Shown piece after piece: positions 1 to 13,419 of a DNA stretch of 64,000 nucleotides. The first letter of the stretch is position 1. Each line of letters begins with the position of its first letter. A model generated the notes under the pieces. That model saw only the letters and a program-made list of their open reading frames with translations. It was not told the DNA's origin and searched no databases. Source of the stretch: Sipunculus nudus (lineage: Eukaryota; Annelida; Sipuncula; Golfingiida; Sipunculidae); NCBI GenBank assembly GCA_026874595.1, contig CM049319.1, positions 66,739,917 through 66,803,916 on the forward strand. The letters are read 5' to 3'. Made by a program: the position numbers and the translations under genes.

Positions 1-327
1 CGATTCTTTGGACTTTACAACATAGTAAAATTATATATAACTGAAGTGTTAGACATAACCTTTCTATTTCACATATCAAGAAAGTCATTTATTTTAAATT
101 AAATGTGTGAATTAGGTAAAATTCTTGGGTAATTTTCTGTCCTTGTCAGACTGCCTGGCAGGAACATTTGAAAATAATTCGGAGCCCTAAATGTCAAACT
201 ACAGTGGGGATGGAAGTGAAACGGTCCTTTAAGGTCTTAAGCCGATATGGTTCCGTTTAGTCCCGAAGTGGCAAGTATTGTCTGTATTTGGCTATATATA
301 ACAATAATTCTTTATACGTGTATATAT
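1..327. other. Unassigned AT-rich noncoding DNA
   Basis: No recognisable gene, RNA or repeat is visible. It ends in a short TATATA tract where the solo LTR at 332 has inserted. Confidence 0.5.
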
Positions 328-331
328 AGGT

Positions 332-1133
332 TGTCACAGGTGCTCTTTTTATTATTTGACACGGGCGTAACTCCTGTTGTGGCGCTCGTGTCTGGCCGCG
401 TATTACATTCTGTGTTTGATCCGTACTGGTTGAACTCTTGTTTTTATGCTGGCTTAGGGCGAGATCACGTGTACACCATGGTGTGCAGAGGCACGGCGAT
501 GTCTTTCTAGAGTATTCCTGAAACGCGTGTTTACTGTGATGGCGCAAGATGTTATAGACTATTCGAGAAGTGGAAAATTCTCGGCTTGGGGTGTGAAGGT
601 ATATGAAGGGACTGAGTTTTAGAACGGAAGGGCAGAGAGAGAGAGCAGCAGAGCAGATTCAAGCGGACGCAGAAGCGTGTGTCAGGGCCTTATCCAACGA
701 ATTCGGCAATTATTGATTTTCAAAGACTTTCTCCTGGGTTTTATGCATTTGGACTTCAGTTTACTTTCTGGGTTGTTGCAAGAACTTTCCACTGGACTGT
801 CATTCTCCGAGAGATTACATTTAAAGGACTTAACGTTGTGATGGTGTTGTTATCCAGGTACTGTGCACATACATTATTTTTCTGTGATTGTATTGGCTTG
901 TTGCTGTACCGCTGTTTTACTGTATAATTGTATTGATTAAGTGTATTGTAATGTTAGGGTTGTTTAAAGAATAAATTATAGTAATTTGTTAACAAAAAAC
1001 CACTGACTTCTTTTTTCATTCCCCTAGACATTTCACGCTGCCTAGTGTTACAGAATCTGATTTGTTTTTATCTCCGTTACAAAATTTGTGTTCATCACGC
1101 ATACGTGATCTGCTTATATTAGGTTCCGTAACA
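332..1133 (+). mobile_element. Solo LTR, TGTTACG family, copy 1
   Basis: The element starts TGTCACAGGTG and ends GGTTCCGTAACA, a TG...CA LTR layout. It is flanked by the perfect 4-bp duplication AGGT (328-331 and 1134-1137), so it is a complete insertion with no internal region, i.e. a solo LTR left by recombination. Orientation is set by a degenerate TATA box (GTATATGAAGG near 599) followed by an AATAAA polyadenylation signal at 970-975, the expected U3-R-U5 order. Three more copies lie on the minus strand at 18423, 60608 and 62719. The first ~104 bp recur at 56273, in front of gag-pol remains. Short open frames inside it are shared with the other copies and are not genes. Confidence 0.88.
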
Positions 1134-1299
1134 AGGTATATATAATTTACTTATGTATAAAGACATGTATTTATATATAAATATATATATATATCTTTAT
1201 ATACATTTATATATATATAAATATATTAAGATACATCTAAATTTATATATATAAATGTATATTTATGTAATTATATTTTACACATATTTACACATACAT

Positions 1300-1303
<4 letters not shown>

Positions 1304-1362
<59 letters not shown>

Positions 1363-1405
1363 CAGAGAGAGAGACAGACAGATAGACAGACAGATAGACA
1401 GGGAC
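1304..1405. repeat. Compound microsatellite (TA)n-(GA)n-(GACA/GATA)n
   Basis: About 45 bp of TA alternation run straight into GA dinucleotides and then GACAGATA-type units. No coding potential; the open frame across it is repeat-driven. Confidence 0.95.
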
Positions 1406-2218
1406 AGACGGTAGTAGATCTGTATACGGTGGTCTGGCTCTACTACCATTGTCTATCATACCATGCGGGGTAAGGTGAAGTGTATTCTATTCAAAAACGT
1501 CTTATTAATTTACAGTTGTTCTAGTATAATACCTCGGCGCAGATAAAGACTGCTTGTCACATAAAAGGTCACCCGTAACTGAATAGTGAGTGGCATCCTC
1601 TATAAAGAATTGTTCTGTGAGCTAAACTTTCTCTAAGCCGGAGCACGGGAACCACAATCAGGCCTTTGGACACCTTATATCCTGAACTACACGCCTTTCC
1701 CTAAAAGCAATGATGTCGCGTATTTCACTTAATTTGTATCAATTTGCATAGGAACTAAACAAATCTAGCGTGAGTAAATATGCATATATAGCTATACCAA
1801 TTACTAACTCGAGGAACATAATCAGCCCCCGGACACTTGTGTTCAGATTACGACTTGATTGGTCCATGTAGTCAGTATTTATTTCCTGATAAAAATGTCT
1901 ATGTTATCTGAAGAAGACACCTCTGACCGTCCCCGCATGTAAGCGGCGAACTTTAAATAACACAGTGGTAAATCGGGGACCTTTGTGGGAAGGCGTTGAT
2001 AATAAGCTGGGATAAGGCCTCTGGATGTAATTAGCTTTGTTTATTTTTTTATAAACGCCCATGAATAAGCGCCTATGGATAAAGGCCATGGCGAAGGTAC
2101 GTTACCATACGATAAAAATTATTAAAGGTAAATAAACATTTGCATATCATCATCTCACGCTATTAGTCCATGCTGGCCAATACAAGGTTTCCAACAAAAA
2201 CATACATATATATATATA

Positions 2219-2255
<37 letters not shown>

Positions 2256-2845
2256 ATGTGTGTGCTGAAGTGTCACCATGTGTCTGTGAAAATAATCACG
2301 AAAGTGAAACCTTGGTGGATAAGAAAGCTCGCCTGCACATGTGTTTTATAATATGGCCTCTTCGGCATTCTGTGTATTTTTACACGCGGTCACGCCTGTA
2401 GTTTTTAAAGGCGAAAGGCAAAATTTTGAATAAATGTTACCTGTATATCATAGAAGACATTATAGATCATATCAGACCTTATATATTTTCTGTATTTTTG
2501 GGACAATTTTGCATGCTTGTTGTCGTGGGTCCTCGTTTAAGTATTATTAGTGAGCGCGCATATAAAATAATCACTGTGACAAAGGATATAGGTGTGTAGG
2601 TTACTGCATTTTGTAAAAAAATATATCTAAATATATCACGAATACAAATGCAACCACACTACCTATTAAAACCCCATGCATATATTAAATTCTAAAATAG
2701 TGGACCATGGCGTCTTCTATTATTAATACTATCCCGGAGGAAGAGATTAATGAGTTATCTCTGCTGCTGGGACGAGTGTGCGAGAGACTCCGTTACCATA
2801 CTTCCCGTCCTCATTACTAGCAGCATTTAGTAAGGGGTAGCAGTG
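1406..2845. other. Unassigned noncoding DNA with a (TA)n tract
   Basis: Nothing recognisable except an interrupted (TA)n microsatellite at about 2205-2250. Open frames are short and without familiar motifs. Confidence 0.5.
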
Positions 2846-3150
2846 ATGTAGTCGAGTCCACGCCATAGGAATCCAAATTAGAGTCCTACTTCGAGTCTTG
2901 AAGTTCGAGTCTAAGTCAACCTTCTTCGAACCCGAGTCACTTTGAAACCGAGTCCAAATCCGAGTCCATGTCCTGTACAAACCAACCTATTAAAATAAAT
3001 TTAAAAGAAATTTAGATAATATTATGTGCAGTTTTATGATTGTTTACACATGATTTTTTTTCATCACACTTAGCTCCAAATGCAGGGCTAAAGCTTTGTT
3101 CTACATGTGTCCAGGACACTGTAGTCCAAGTCCGAGTCCCTTGTTGGGTG
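2846..3150. repeat. GAGTCC-rich dispersed repeat, copy 1
   Basis: The flanks are built from degenerate GAGTCC/GAGTCT/AAGTCC hexamers (2850-2970 and 3118-3145). The middle is AT-rich and includes a short poly-T ahead of a TTAGC(T/A)-type core. The same three-part architecture, with the same core, recurs at 51965-52300, so this is a dispersed family rather than a local tandem. Class unknown. An open minus-strand frame rich in S, D, T and W simply reads the hexamer. Confidence 0.6.
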
Positions 3151-3210
3151 GGGGTCCATACTCCAGGTTCATTCATTCATAAGTGATGTTGTGCGTATTC
3201 CTTGATGCCC

Positions 3211-3376
3211 ATCTTGAATCCGGATGATGTGCCGGATCAACACCAAAGTTTAATCGATTCTTCATTTTTCCATTCCCGAAATGCACTGAACATTTCATGA
3301 GATATTGTGAACACACACACACAAACGTACACACATGAACTACGATGAATGCATACCCTCCAGGCGGAGGCTATAA
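3211..3376 (+). mobile_element. CA-tailed retroposon family, copy 1 (3' part)
   Basis: Shares with the copies at 9968, 16020, 29726, 46466 and 50107 a core (GGATGATGTGCCGGAT, then TTAATCGATTCTTCATT), an (AC)n/ACAAAC tail and a terminal CCTCCAGGCGGAGG-like stem. The conserved 3' half with a CA-rich tail suggests a SINE or the 3' UTR of a non-LTR element. No coding sequence is attached. Confidence 0.7.
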
Positions 3377-6300
3377 CACCACTTTATTTCTTATTGCATG
3401 GTTAGTCTACATTGTCAGATACATTAACACAAACAGGCCATGGACCTTTCATTTTTATGATTCCGAAAGAGTTGCTAATTGTTAATTATTTTCCCCATTC
3501 AAATAAAAATAATATTTCTAAATAACAAGATTTATTTCATAATAAAAAGATGGACAATGAAAGCGGCAATCACCAGTCTTGTTTCTAATGACTTATATAT
3601 ACCACTGTTTAGACGTATTTTCGTTTTAAATGGTCTTTTATGGCCGAACCGAGGAAAATGTCACTTATATACAAAAATTAGTGCTGCCGGTGGCCTGAAA
3701 GACTAAATATAGCATTTATCCAAAATCAAATTAAAGCATAACGAAAACTACCCCATGCATGGAGACCACTGAAACCATACCTACATGAGTCTTGTTCTTA
3801 TATTTGTTTGTTTTATTGGAGAAGTTTAATTACATTAGTATTTGTTATTTGCTCTTGCCGCTCAGGACCGTGGCGTTACGCCGAATAGGCTTTTTGAATC
3901 AATTTATCTTTGGTTCCTTTGGGTTTCAGTGTATAAAAGGCAGGAGACCGCCCGTCCTTCTTGGTAGACGAGTCACTCTGTCAGCTGGATCAGAGGGTGT
4001 ACCTGATTAACAGTACTATCCCTTGCCCTTTACTTACGTAACTTTGACAAGAACCCCCTAATAATCTAAACCAAGGAACCTTTTCTCTATATTAAGACTG
4101 TATCCACTTCTTATCATAAATTTTGCCAACGGAAGAAAGGTGTGCTTTCATCCTCTTTCGCGTATGTGCCTTGGTTCAAAACATTACTCCTGGAATCTCA
4201 TGAAATGTTCAATCTCCCCCAGTGTGGCCAGGTGTACAACCGGCTTTAAATTGTCAAACTTTAAAATCAAAAATAGCTAAATATCAATGAAACATCTTCT
4301 GTTTATATTTCACATACATATGTTTACAAAGTATTACTGATTCCGTGAATTCCTTACCGTGTTTATGGTAACACCCATATTTTATATAGTTTTGCCTTGA
4401 ACGGACATGAGTATTCTGTTCACAACATTTTTACCAACACCACGCAGGTGTATTTTTAGTTTTCCAGGTGTTTTGCAGGTATTGATGACCATTAGCCTTA
4501 AGAGTCGCACTCTTGTGTACAAAGTCCATTCATAAAGGATAATATGATTATAAGAAAAACCAAAACCACTGCTATATATACTATTCTCGGCGTAGTTCGG
4601 GGTTTAGAGCCCCCCCCCCCCCCCTTTAAAGAGATTAGGGTTTAACTTCTGGTTTCCGCTTACTCCTTGTCCAGTACAAATAATGCATATACTAGACATA
4701 GCAGCACATCAATGATTTATCCTTGTCACCACGTTATTTTTATATATTTGTATTCGCAAGTACATGTGTTTATAAAAAAGTTAATATATTCGTTAAATGT
4801 GATTGCATTACAAATTGCATTCGGATATAGAATTAAACAAGTTAACGTTTGAAAAGATATTCAAAAATTTCATGTGTCAATCGGTTCGCGTGAAGTGCCC
4901 TATCTTGTCCTTAATTTTTTTTTTTTTTATATTTAGACCGAGTAAACTGTACTTTAAACTGGCATGACATCAGGTAAAGCATTTTTTGTAATTGGATCAA
5001 ATTCTACTAAAGACAAATAGTTAATTTAGTAAAACAAAGAATACTCGGCCTGTGTTTCATGAACGAAACGTCAGTTCTTTTGAACATAAAAAATACTTTT
5101 TTTTAAATATCTGATACCACTATTTGCTTTTATGTGCCCTATCACCGAGAATACAGAAAAACAAGGGAAATATCAAATTTTAGGCAATGCCGTGCTGGAG
5201 AAGGTTTAAATCAAATCTTACATTTTTGCAGTAATGTTTTTAAGATAACGGGAGACACAGTTGGATACCTTGCAGCATAAAAATCTAATCGACTTACGGT
5301 ATTTGTGCATTTAGAGTGCGGAACAGAAGACAATTCCTCACGTCTTCCAAGCCTGAAAATGGAGATCGAGGTTTTGCGTTTTCATTATTGTAAGTGCAAT
5401 CTACATATTAAAGTACAAACATAAATCTCTAGGCTAAGTTGTTAATGGTTCAAACCTTTTAATACTTCTTTCCTCTTTATGTATTGAGTCATTTCTTATG
5501 TCTATGAACGATAATTACTTGTATTTACGTGTCTATTACTGCCAGATTGCTTGAATTAATATTTGAGGAAATAATGTAACAAAGGTCGCTCAATTATTTT
5601 CCGGATATATTAATTCTTAAATTTTATGTGGCGTTTATTTTTGTAATATAAGGATAAACACTTTACTGATTACACTGTTCAGGTACGGATCAAGAAGGGG
5701 GTTTAGGAGGTTCAAACCTCCCTACTGTGAGAAAAAAATGTTTGTATGCGGTGTTTCTTCTTCAATGTGTTTTCAGAGATTAAGCGGCATTTCCTCCTCT
5801 ACGACTTTTTCTCCCGATGCGTATTGAACAGCTAAGATATCTAAAGGCACAACATTTCGCGCCATTAGACCCTGATGACATGAGTGGAGACCATTTATTT
5901 TCGTTACATTTGGTAGCAGCTTTGTAGCTTTAATGTGGCCCCTATTAATACGTCATAATCGGAAGTACTTCTTACTGAAGCGTTAGTACTTACGAATTAT
6001 TCGTAGTACGTCTTCATGGTTCTGAGTTATTTCAGAATTATTCTTAGGTATTGATTAGGTAAACATTAGCTGTATAGTAGCAAGTTTTTAAGGATTCGTT
6101 GTACTCGTTTATGTAATGGTTAATTGGCCACGCAGTGTCGCAAACAAATGTCCCATTTCTTAGCACATCCTTTGTCCAATAAGTTCAGATGGGACCCTTT
6201 AAATCCCTTTTCGCTTCCTCGAGTATGGACGCTTTTAGGGTATCAATTCTTCGATGTGAATCGTATACCCCTCATTTCCCAAAACTGTTGGTCCTCTAAT

Positions 6301-7618
6301 GTATAAAGTCTGTGTCAGAATCATACACAAAATCAGAAAATAGATTATTTGTAAGATTATAGTATTGTTAGTTAAAATAGTTAAACGATTCCATCCTTTT
6401 CTAACTAAATAAAATAAGAGTCTTCATCCTTACTAGCATCTAATATTTGTCAGGACAGACAAATGTAAAAACTGTGGATTTTTCTGCTCGTTGAACAATA
6501 CATTACATACATGGCGAATGTCTGACTCAAGTGATGCTGTGGGAAATGGTAAATTGTTCAGGTCATATAAAGAGTTATTTACAGAGAGAAAGAATTTAGC
6601 TCCCCGAAAAGGTTTATTCGTAAAAATATGCATTCTTAGGAATACATTCCTCCACCATGCGGGAGGTCCTTATTGCGGGGTACTCGGCAACAAGTGTTTT
6701 ACTAACTAATTCCCTAACATTGCGGAAGCAATCAGAAATACATTATCATTTACACTATTGTATGTATTATATCACTCTGTTTGTTCATATTGCTTTCGTA
6801 CAAAATTTACGTAGCTAACCTAACCTGGAACACAAAATTTAAACGTCTCCATTCACCTGTTTTATACTTGTTTTATGTCTCAGACTGTATGTGAGTAAAC
6901 ACAGTTCACAATTGACTGTTTACCAAAACATCACCACGGGACTTGAGGTCCGACCTTGCGCATGCTTAACACGAGGAGAAGAACCATAAAAGAAGAAACA
7001 ACTAAGAAACCCCACTTTGATGTTTGAAAAATCTTTAACCAACAGTGGACGTGCATGATATAAATTATTTTTTGCACTATTGATCGCGCCCGGTGCAAAC
7101 TGTTTTTTTTCACTTGTGCACAGGAATGAAATGTGCTTTAGAATGAAATATAAAATAATACAATAATAAAGATACAATAATATTGTGAGAGTAAAACACT
7201 ACACTTTGTGTATATTAAACATTCCTGGTATGTCAATAGGTCCCATGAAGGGTGGCACATATCTTGGTGGCCTGGTTCTTTTATAGTGACTCAATGGTCT
7301 ATTTTTATATAGTTGCTACTTACCTTGTTCATTTTTATGACTTTAATGCATTGCAAACACGACAGAACCGTTTGACTGGAAACAATTTAACCATTTATTC
7401 CGTCTCCTCACTTAAGTTCATAAACAAATATTGATATACTTAAAACGTTATATGTTTGCAGGATTTTTTAAAAATAGTTTGGTCAAGTAGTCAGGTGGCT
7501 TTATAAAATGATGGGGACATGCTAGACACAAGCACCATACAATTTTCTCATGTATTATTCATGGCCTAGGCTTTCATTATTTTTTTATAGGAAACACTTC
7601 CTCAAAGTAAATTATGAA
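3377..7618. other. Unassigned AT-rich noncoding DNA
   Basis: No recognised gene or repeat. It holds a run of 15 C at 4610-4624 and a small perfect hairpin, GGAGGTT-CAAACCTCC, near 5707. Open frames are short, contain no known motif, and are not accompanied by convincing splice or start context. Confidence 0.45.
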
Positions 7619-8074
7619 ACACGTATAGCCTAATATCTCGGCTTCTAGTTATCTTAGGAAAACAACCTTAGTGTCTGAACATACATTTTTATGGGTTAGA
7701 AATTCAATTATGCTACCCAAATTAACAAACTAATGAATAGTCGTTAAAATAAAACCCTTAACTACAAACAAAATTCATAATTTCTCCTTTCTAATTCTAC
7801 TGGGTGGGAGGGGGGGTGCTTAGGCCCATATTTGTGAATTGGACAGTCTCAGAGAGAGCGGCAAACTTTTTGTATGTGTTGTTCATAATCTTAACTTTAA
7901 AATTTAGGTAGCAGCCACTGCCTCAAAATGCAAAATAGTAGCCATCTTGGATTCCAATATGGCCGCCATGTAGAGATATGCTAATATCGTGGCTTCGAGA
8001 CAAATTAGGAAAGCAGTATTAGTGTCTAAACATACATTTTGATAGGCAGAAAATTCGATAATGCTTTTAAAATT
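7619..8074 (+). repeat. Two diverged direct repeats about 352 bp apart
   Basis: About 100 bp at 7619-7722 recurs, diverged, at 7971-8074. Shared blocks include TAATATC(T/G)(C/T)GGCTTC, TTAGTGTCT(G/A)AACATACATTTT and AGAAATTC(A/G)AT. The intervening part contains the CCGCCATGT and CATCTTGGATTCC strings often seen in invertebrate dispersed tandem families. Probably a decayed two-unit tandem. Confidence 0.55.
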
Positions 8075-9582
8075 ATAAAAAAAATGATTAATTCATTGGG
8101 ATTCAGCATTTTTTTAAGAAACACAGGTTATAAGTTACTATTAAGGACTTGATAATCCATAGGAGTATGGACAAACTCTCCTGAAATTAGGTCCCCATTC
8201 AAATCCCTCCGAACAACAGCCCCCCCCCCCCGGACCTTAATAACGGCGGGACAAAAATCCCTAGTCCGATAATATCAGAATTTGTTTCTTTTCCACGAAA
8301 TATCAAGGAATATATATTTACATTAAAATTGATGATAATTCAATAAAGGCGTTGTCGCATATAGTATTCTAAATTTTCTCAATAGGTCATGCATATGACG
8401 TCATTGCGATGACAGATAAGAAATGTGTGACAGACTTGCTCTCTTTCCGACCTACCCCCCCCCCCCCCCCCCCGCCATCAAAAGTAAGGCCCATGAGAAT
8501 GGTACTCTGGAGTGAATGACTTTTTTAGTACTTAAATTTCCTTTGGTAGATGCCCTGGGAGTGTAGGACTCAAGTTAATGTGAACTTGCTATCAGTCATC
8601 ACAAAATGGTTGTCATAAACCAATAGTAACCTTTGACTTTCGGTCGGTAAAAGGTAAAACATTGTACTATCACTGTACTTAAATGGTAAATGTCAAAGCC
8701 GTGTAACCCTTAACAGGAAAAGGCACTAGATGATGTCGTTATCATTTCAACTGAATCCGAAATAAAATTAAAAAAAAAGCGATAATAAAAATAAAATAAA
8801 GCGATAAAAATAAACTAAGCAGATTTGATTCTATAGTTATGAAAACAAAAGAAACAATAAATTTATTGTTTATAAGGGTAATTAAAATATCTTAACCCAT
8901 GAAAAGCGTACTATGGTCATCACAAAATGTTCTATTCCACTTACAAATGGTATTGATAAAATATTCATGACCATTTTATTTCAGTTCTCCTAAATTTAAT
9001 TTATGTCAAATATACCAGAATAACAACTCTCTCATTCGGTACGTGTGACTGATGTTGAATTCACCCGGATCAGCTCATTGCCTATGGGAGAATATGTGTA
9101 TTACTTTTTTATATTTTCTTCATACACCTTTTCCGGTCTTTTTTGTTATTGTTTATCCTCACAGCTGCTAAGCCGCACCATAAATGAATGCTCTTACTGT
9201 AATGAACCATTGGATAACTCTGGAAGAGGTCCTTTATTAATATATGATCGGATGGGGCACACATCATTCTTCGGCATAGAAATAGCATATTTTATTATAT
9301 CAGTGGAATAAGCCCAAAGTGTGTAATATCCTCCCATATAAAGGTAGTACAGTATTACATTCGATCATTACGATTGTAATAGCAACTGGAAGTTTTGTTA
9401 CTGTCATTACAAAGGGGCAAACGCTTATATTCCACAAGCAAATATTATATAAATCTAATATTTCTGTGATGCTGAAGCAACATCGCAATATACTAGAAAA
9501 TGCATTCTCAAGAATATAGACCTTCGCCATGTCGGCGGCACTTAACATGTGGCCTCCGCAATCATTTTTTTCGTTCACATAT
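8075..9582. other. Unassigned noncoding DNA with poly-C runs
   Basis: No gene is recognised. It contains poly-C runs near 8220-8231 and 8454-8473 and one perfect CRE palindrome at 8395-8404, listed separately. Confidence 0.45.
8395..8404. promoter_or_regulatory. Perfect CRE palindrome ATGACGTCAT
   Basis: Seen directly: a 10-bp perfect palindrome containing the full CREB/ATF site TGACGTCA, followed by TTGCGATGAC. Binding is inferred; no gene is visible nearby. Confidence 0.3.
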
Positions 9583-9770
9583 TGACCCAATATTCCCAGG
9601 TTCATTGGTGGAAATATTCCGCAACAAGTTTTTGCATTCACTTAATCGGCCCATATAACCGTCTTTTAATCGTGCACATGTGGCTGCACATGTGTGAATA
9701 TTCCTAGCAGTCCTTCCTGCATGGGACCCCCATCAAAATCTAAAATTCCTCATTAGCCAACTCTCGTGGA
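9583..9770 (+). mobile_element. CA-tailed retroposon family, 5' fragment
   Basis: Carries the family 5' module (ATTCCCAGGTTCATT, TTTGCATTCACTTA, TGTGAATATTCCT, CAGTCCTTCCTG) partly duplicated, but lacks the CA-rich tail. The minus-strand 113-residue frame across it (9300-9641) is a repeat artefact. Confidence 0.55.
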
Positions 9771-9967
9771 GCCCTGACAATTTCATTCGATGCAGACGGC
9801 CGCTCACCTCAGAAGTGAGAGCACACGTTTCAAAAACGCTTTGCGAACATTGAAATATCGGTACTTTGGAAATATAGGTATACACAAGCCATATTGCAGA
9901 TAAACTCTCATCCCGAAGTACTGGACGCTCGACCGTGACCTAAAGCCACTTGTGTGACTCACGAGGC

Positions 9968-10385
9968 TGGACCGTGTTTGCATTCACTTATTTGGCCTAT
10001 ATTCCCAGTTTCTTTTGTGCACTTGTGACTGCACATTTGTGAATATTTCTGGCAGGCTTCCTGGATCCAGATCGTGAGCCAGACCTTCACCAAATCTAAT
10101 CGATTCTTTATTGACCCGTTTCAGTAATGTCCTGGAAATTTGATGGGATTCCGTTCATGATAGCTTGAGTTATGTTGCAAAAAACACACAAATACAAAAT
10201 ACAAAACACAAACGGGGACGAACAATTACTCTCCTGGCGAAGACAAATATTATAAAAAGAGCTGGATACAGCCTTAATTTTGCGAATGAATACACAAACA
10301 AACACACCACCATACAAACGCACACACGAACGGGAATCGATGCATACCATCCTTACGGATGCAAACATGTTTTCATTGAAAATTC
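9968..10385 (+). mobile_element. CA-tailed retroposon family, copy 2 (double tail)
   Basis: The most complete copy: 5' module TTTGCATTCACTTA, GTGACTGCACATTTGTGAAT, core AATCTAATCGATTCTTTATT, then GATTCCGTTCATGAT. It carries two successive CA-rich tails, one ending CTCCTGGCGAAG near 10230 and one ending near 10375, as if a second tail had been joined to the first. Confidence 0.7.
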
Positions 10386-13300
10386 AGTTGTTAAAAGTCG
10401 TTCCAGCAAAGTGCTTGTGCGAAAGGGCTACGAAACATTGCAAATTTATTAATTACAGTCAGTAGTGTCATGTGTATGCGGAAACGTGTTCCACAGTGTT
10501 GACTCGAAAAGTCCGCAAAGAATGACAAATTATGCCTCATAAGAAAACACAAAGAAATGCGTTATGGAAAAGACGTGAGTCATATATAGGGTCTATCAGT
10601 GAGATTTTTCATATTAAGCAACATGAGTACGACTTCGTCATTTTTGGAGTGATGACACTTAGTTGATATAACGATTGCATATAGAAGCCACCTACTGTGA
10701 AAATCATTTGAAGAAATGTTATAACTATAGCAAATGAAAGTTTAGGAGAGATACTTTGTAAAAATCGAAGCTCGGAGGACATCACTTGAAAAGGTTTAAG
10801 TTGTCAGTTGAGATTCATCTTAGGCATGATAACAGACACGTCTGGCGGTGAAGGTTCCTGCACGAAAAAAATGCAGTGAATAGCTGCAAAAGTGAAAAGA
10901 CAGGTTCAGGTAAACAGATTCAAACAGGATTAAGTATTTGCCCTGATCTTTGTTGAGTGACCTCGAATAAGCAGGTCTGGTCAACACCTGACAACGCTCC
11001 CACATTAAGCAGGTTAACATCTTTCTGTTCAAGTCATTGGCAAATTAATCAGTGGTTCTTTGCTTTGTCTGTTTGCATATTGACACAAACAGTTATGTTT
11101 GGATTTCGCTGTAAATGTGAAGAGGGTTAGGATAAAACTGTATGAACAATCAATTTAATTTGTTCTTCCACCGGTTACTGAAGCGTGCCAGTGTTTATAC
11201 ATGACACGTGTACACATGAACGCCTTAGTAATAAAAGAATCTGGCGGAGGTTTGTAGGCTCTGACTGCAGATGTTTTCAACGTCCGTGGTGATTGCAGAT
11301 CCTAAAACAAAATATGTGTGCAAACCCCCCAACCCCCTCCCGGAACTGTGTTTCATTTCGGTACGTATTAATGTAAAGAAAACAACATACCTGTAACCAA
11401 TAAAAATTTATGTAACGGTGGTCATTTAAAATAAACCCAAATAAAAAAAAACTCGCTTTGAAAGCGGAGTCATTTGGTCTTAGTTTAGGCGTATGTATAA
11501 AAAACATAACTTCCTTTAATGTGAGTAAAATTCCTTTATAGTAGTTATAATGGATTGGGAGGGGGGGGGGGGTCAATGGGGATTATAGTGGACCCGCGAG
11601 AACGCGTATTCCACGAAAAATCCGGGCTCGTTCAGAGCATGCCTTTTGGCTAGTGAGCTCGAAATGCAGGTAAATCCCCAGGGCGCCTCCTGAAAAGCAT
11701 GACATGCGTGAAAGGCCTTAAAGTACAAGAGAAATAGGGGCACCTATAGGGGTTATATTTAAATTATATAATATAACGTTTAACAAATAATCCCGCAAAA
11801 GAAAGCAAACTTTTCCACCAACAGACAGTCAAATCAGAGCGGATCGAAGCAGGTCAACTATGGTGTAGAAAAAAAAAAATCACCGGGTATTAATTATATG
11901 ATGACAAGATTACATATGATGATTATTCCAGCCAAAAAAAAATTATCCAAAATATAAAACATTTGTAAGAATGTATCTATTATAAATTTTGCTACAAAGC
12001 TTGCAATCTTAAACAGTAAGTGTAAAGGAAAACTAAGAAAGTGGCACTACGTGATGACGTCATCAGAGGGCAAAACTGACATAGCGGAAACATAAACTCG
12101 AGCATCCCAAAATGTTGAAAATGAAAGTATCATAAAACTGACCACTCGTCTGAGGGTTTTTATACACAGAAACGTCAACCCTGCCTGAGGAAGGCATTTT
12201 TAAGACAAACATACGGTAAACCTTGCAATGTGGATGCCTCAAAACAGCAAAGAATACTAATGAATACAAAACAAAGAGAGTAAAGCAAATTAAACATCAA
12301 AGGAAGAAAGCAGAAAGGAAATTGAACCAATGAAAGAGGCGATTGGCTCATTTTACTAAACATTGAAAGTTTTAAATTTAAACAATCCCTTTTAAGGAAA
12401 ATATTGTTTCACAAATTTGATTTCAAAATATTTATGTTCTTCACTAGAAGATAATAAATAAAAAGATCAACTTAAGGTAAGGAACCAGAAAAGATTGGTA
12501 TCAAAATATACCGTTGTATATTGGTTTGTCGGCGCAGGTAAGAGTTTCTTTATCGCTCTCTTTTCTCACACAGACATGTCTATCACACACAAAAGTAAAC
12601 TCTTTCATTATATAAATATCATAAATATATCAAACATATATTGGTCTCAATACTCAATTTAAGGGAAAAAACATAACAGAAATATAGTCATGTAAGATTT
12701 AAGTCAATACAAATTAAAATGAATGTTGTAAATTTACTAGACATGATTGTATTCTCTGGGTTAGTGATTCAACAAACATGCAGGGGGGTTTACGAATATG
12801 CTGTACTGCAACAGAGTTTTTCTTGCACATGGTAGGTGTTTTTAGAAAAAAAAAAACACCAACATTATTCTAAAAGCTAGGTACACTCTTTTACTTTACA
12901 GGGACAAAATGGCAGGACCGTGATCCGTGAACTGACAAGCTACTGCATAATCATCTGAACATCTGAGTGCGTTGGAATCAATTAGCATCATGCAGTCAAT
13001 AGTAAAGATTTACGCTATTCATCTCAGTCTTCTCTGAACATTTAAACACACTTATCTGGCACCATTTTCGTTCCTGAATGAGCGCCCTTTTGTAGATTTA
13101 GCTTTGTCTTTTATAATGTACATGTTTTTTAATCTCCCCTGTAAGTGTTTTGTGTCACGTGATGACTCTTCATGAAGATGCAGACTATAGATAGTCGATA
13201 ACAATATGATGTTATGATCTGTTTATATTTAAGTTCAGCATGGGTATCCATATATATTTATTGGGCTATCGGTAATTAAAGAGAAAGATTACACGACATG

Positions 13301-13419
13301 CGAGAGAGCTTGCTGAAAGCGTTCTTTATTATTGGTAAATGAATTTCTTCTTATGAATATCGTCAAGTTGATAATTTTCTTAAATATTTAGTTAATTAAA
13401 TTTACTGACCATTTTTGGT
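10386..13419. other. Unassigned AT-rich noncoding DNA
   Basis: No gene, RNA or repeat family is recognised. It contains a poly-G run near 11563-11574 and a 14-bp CRE palindrome at 12052-12065. Confidence 0.45.
12052..12065. promoter_or_regulatory. 14-bp perfect palindrome around a CRE
   Basis: TGATGACGTCATCA is its own reverse complement and contains TGACGTCA. The perfect 14-bp symmetry is unusual in the surrounding AT-rich sequence. A role in transcription is inference. Confidence 0.33.

Noticed and set aside
9300-9641. 113-residue minus-strand open frame.
   Set aside because: Partly covers the CA-tailed retroposon fragment and has no known domain.
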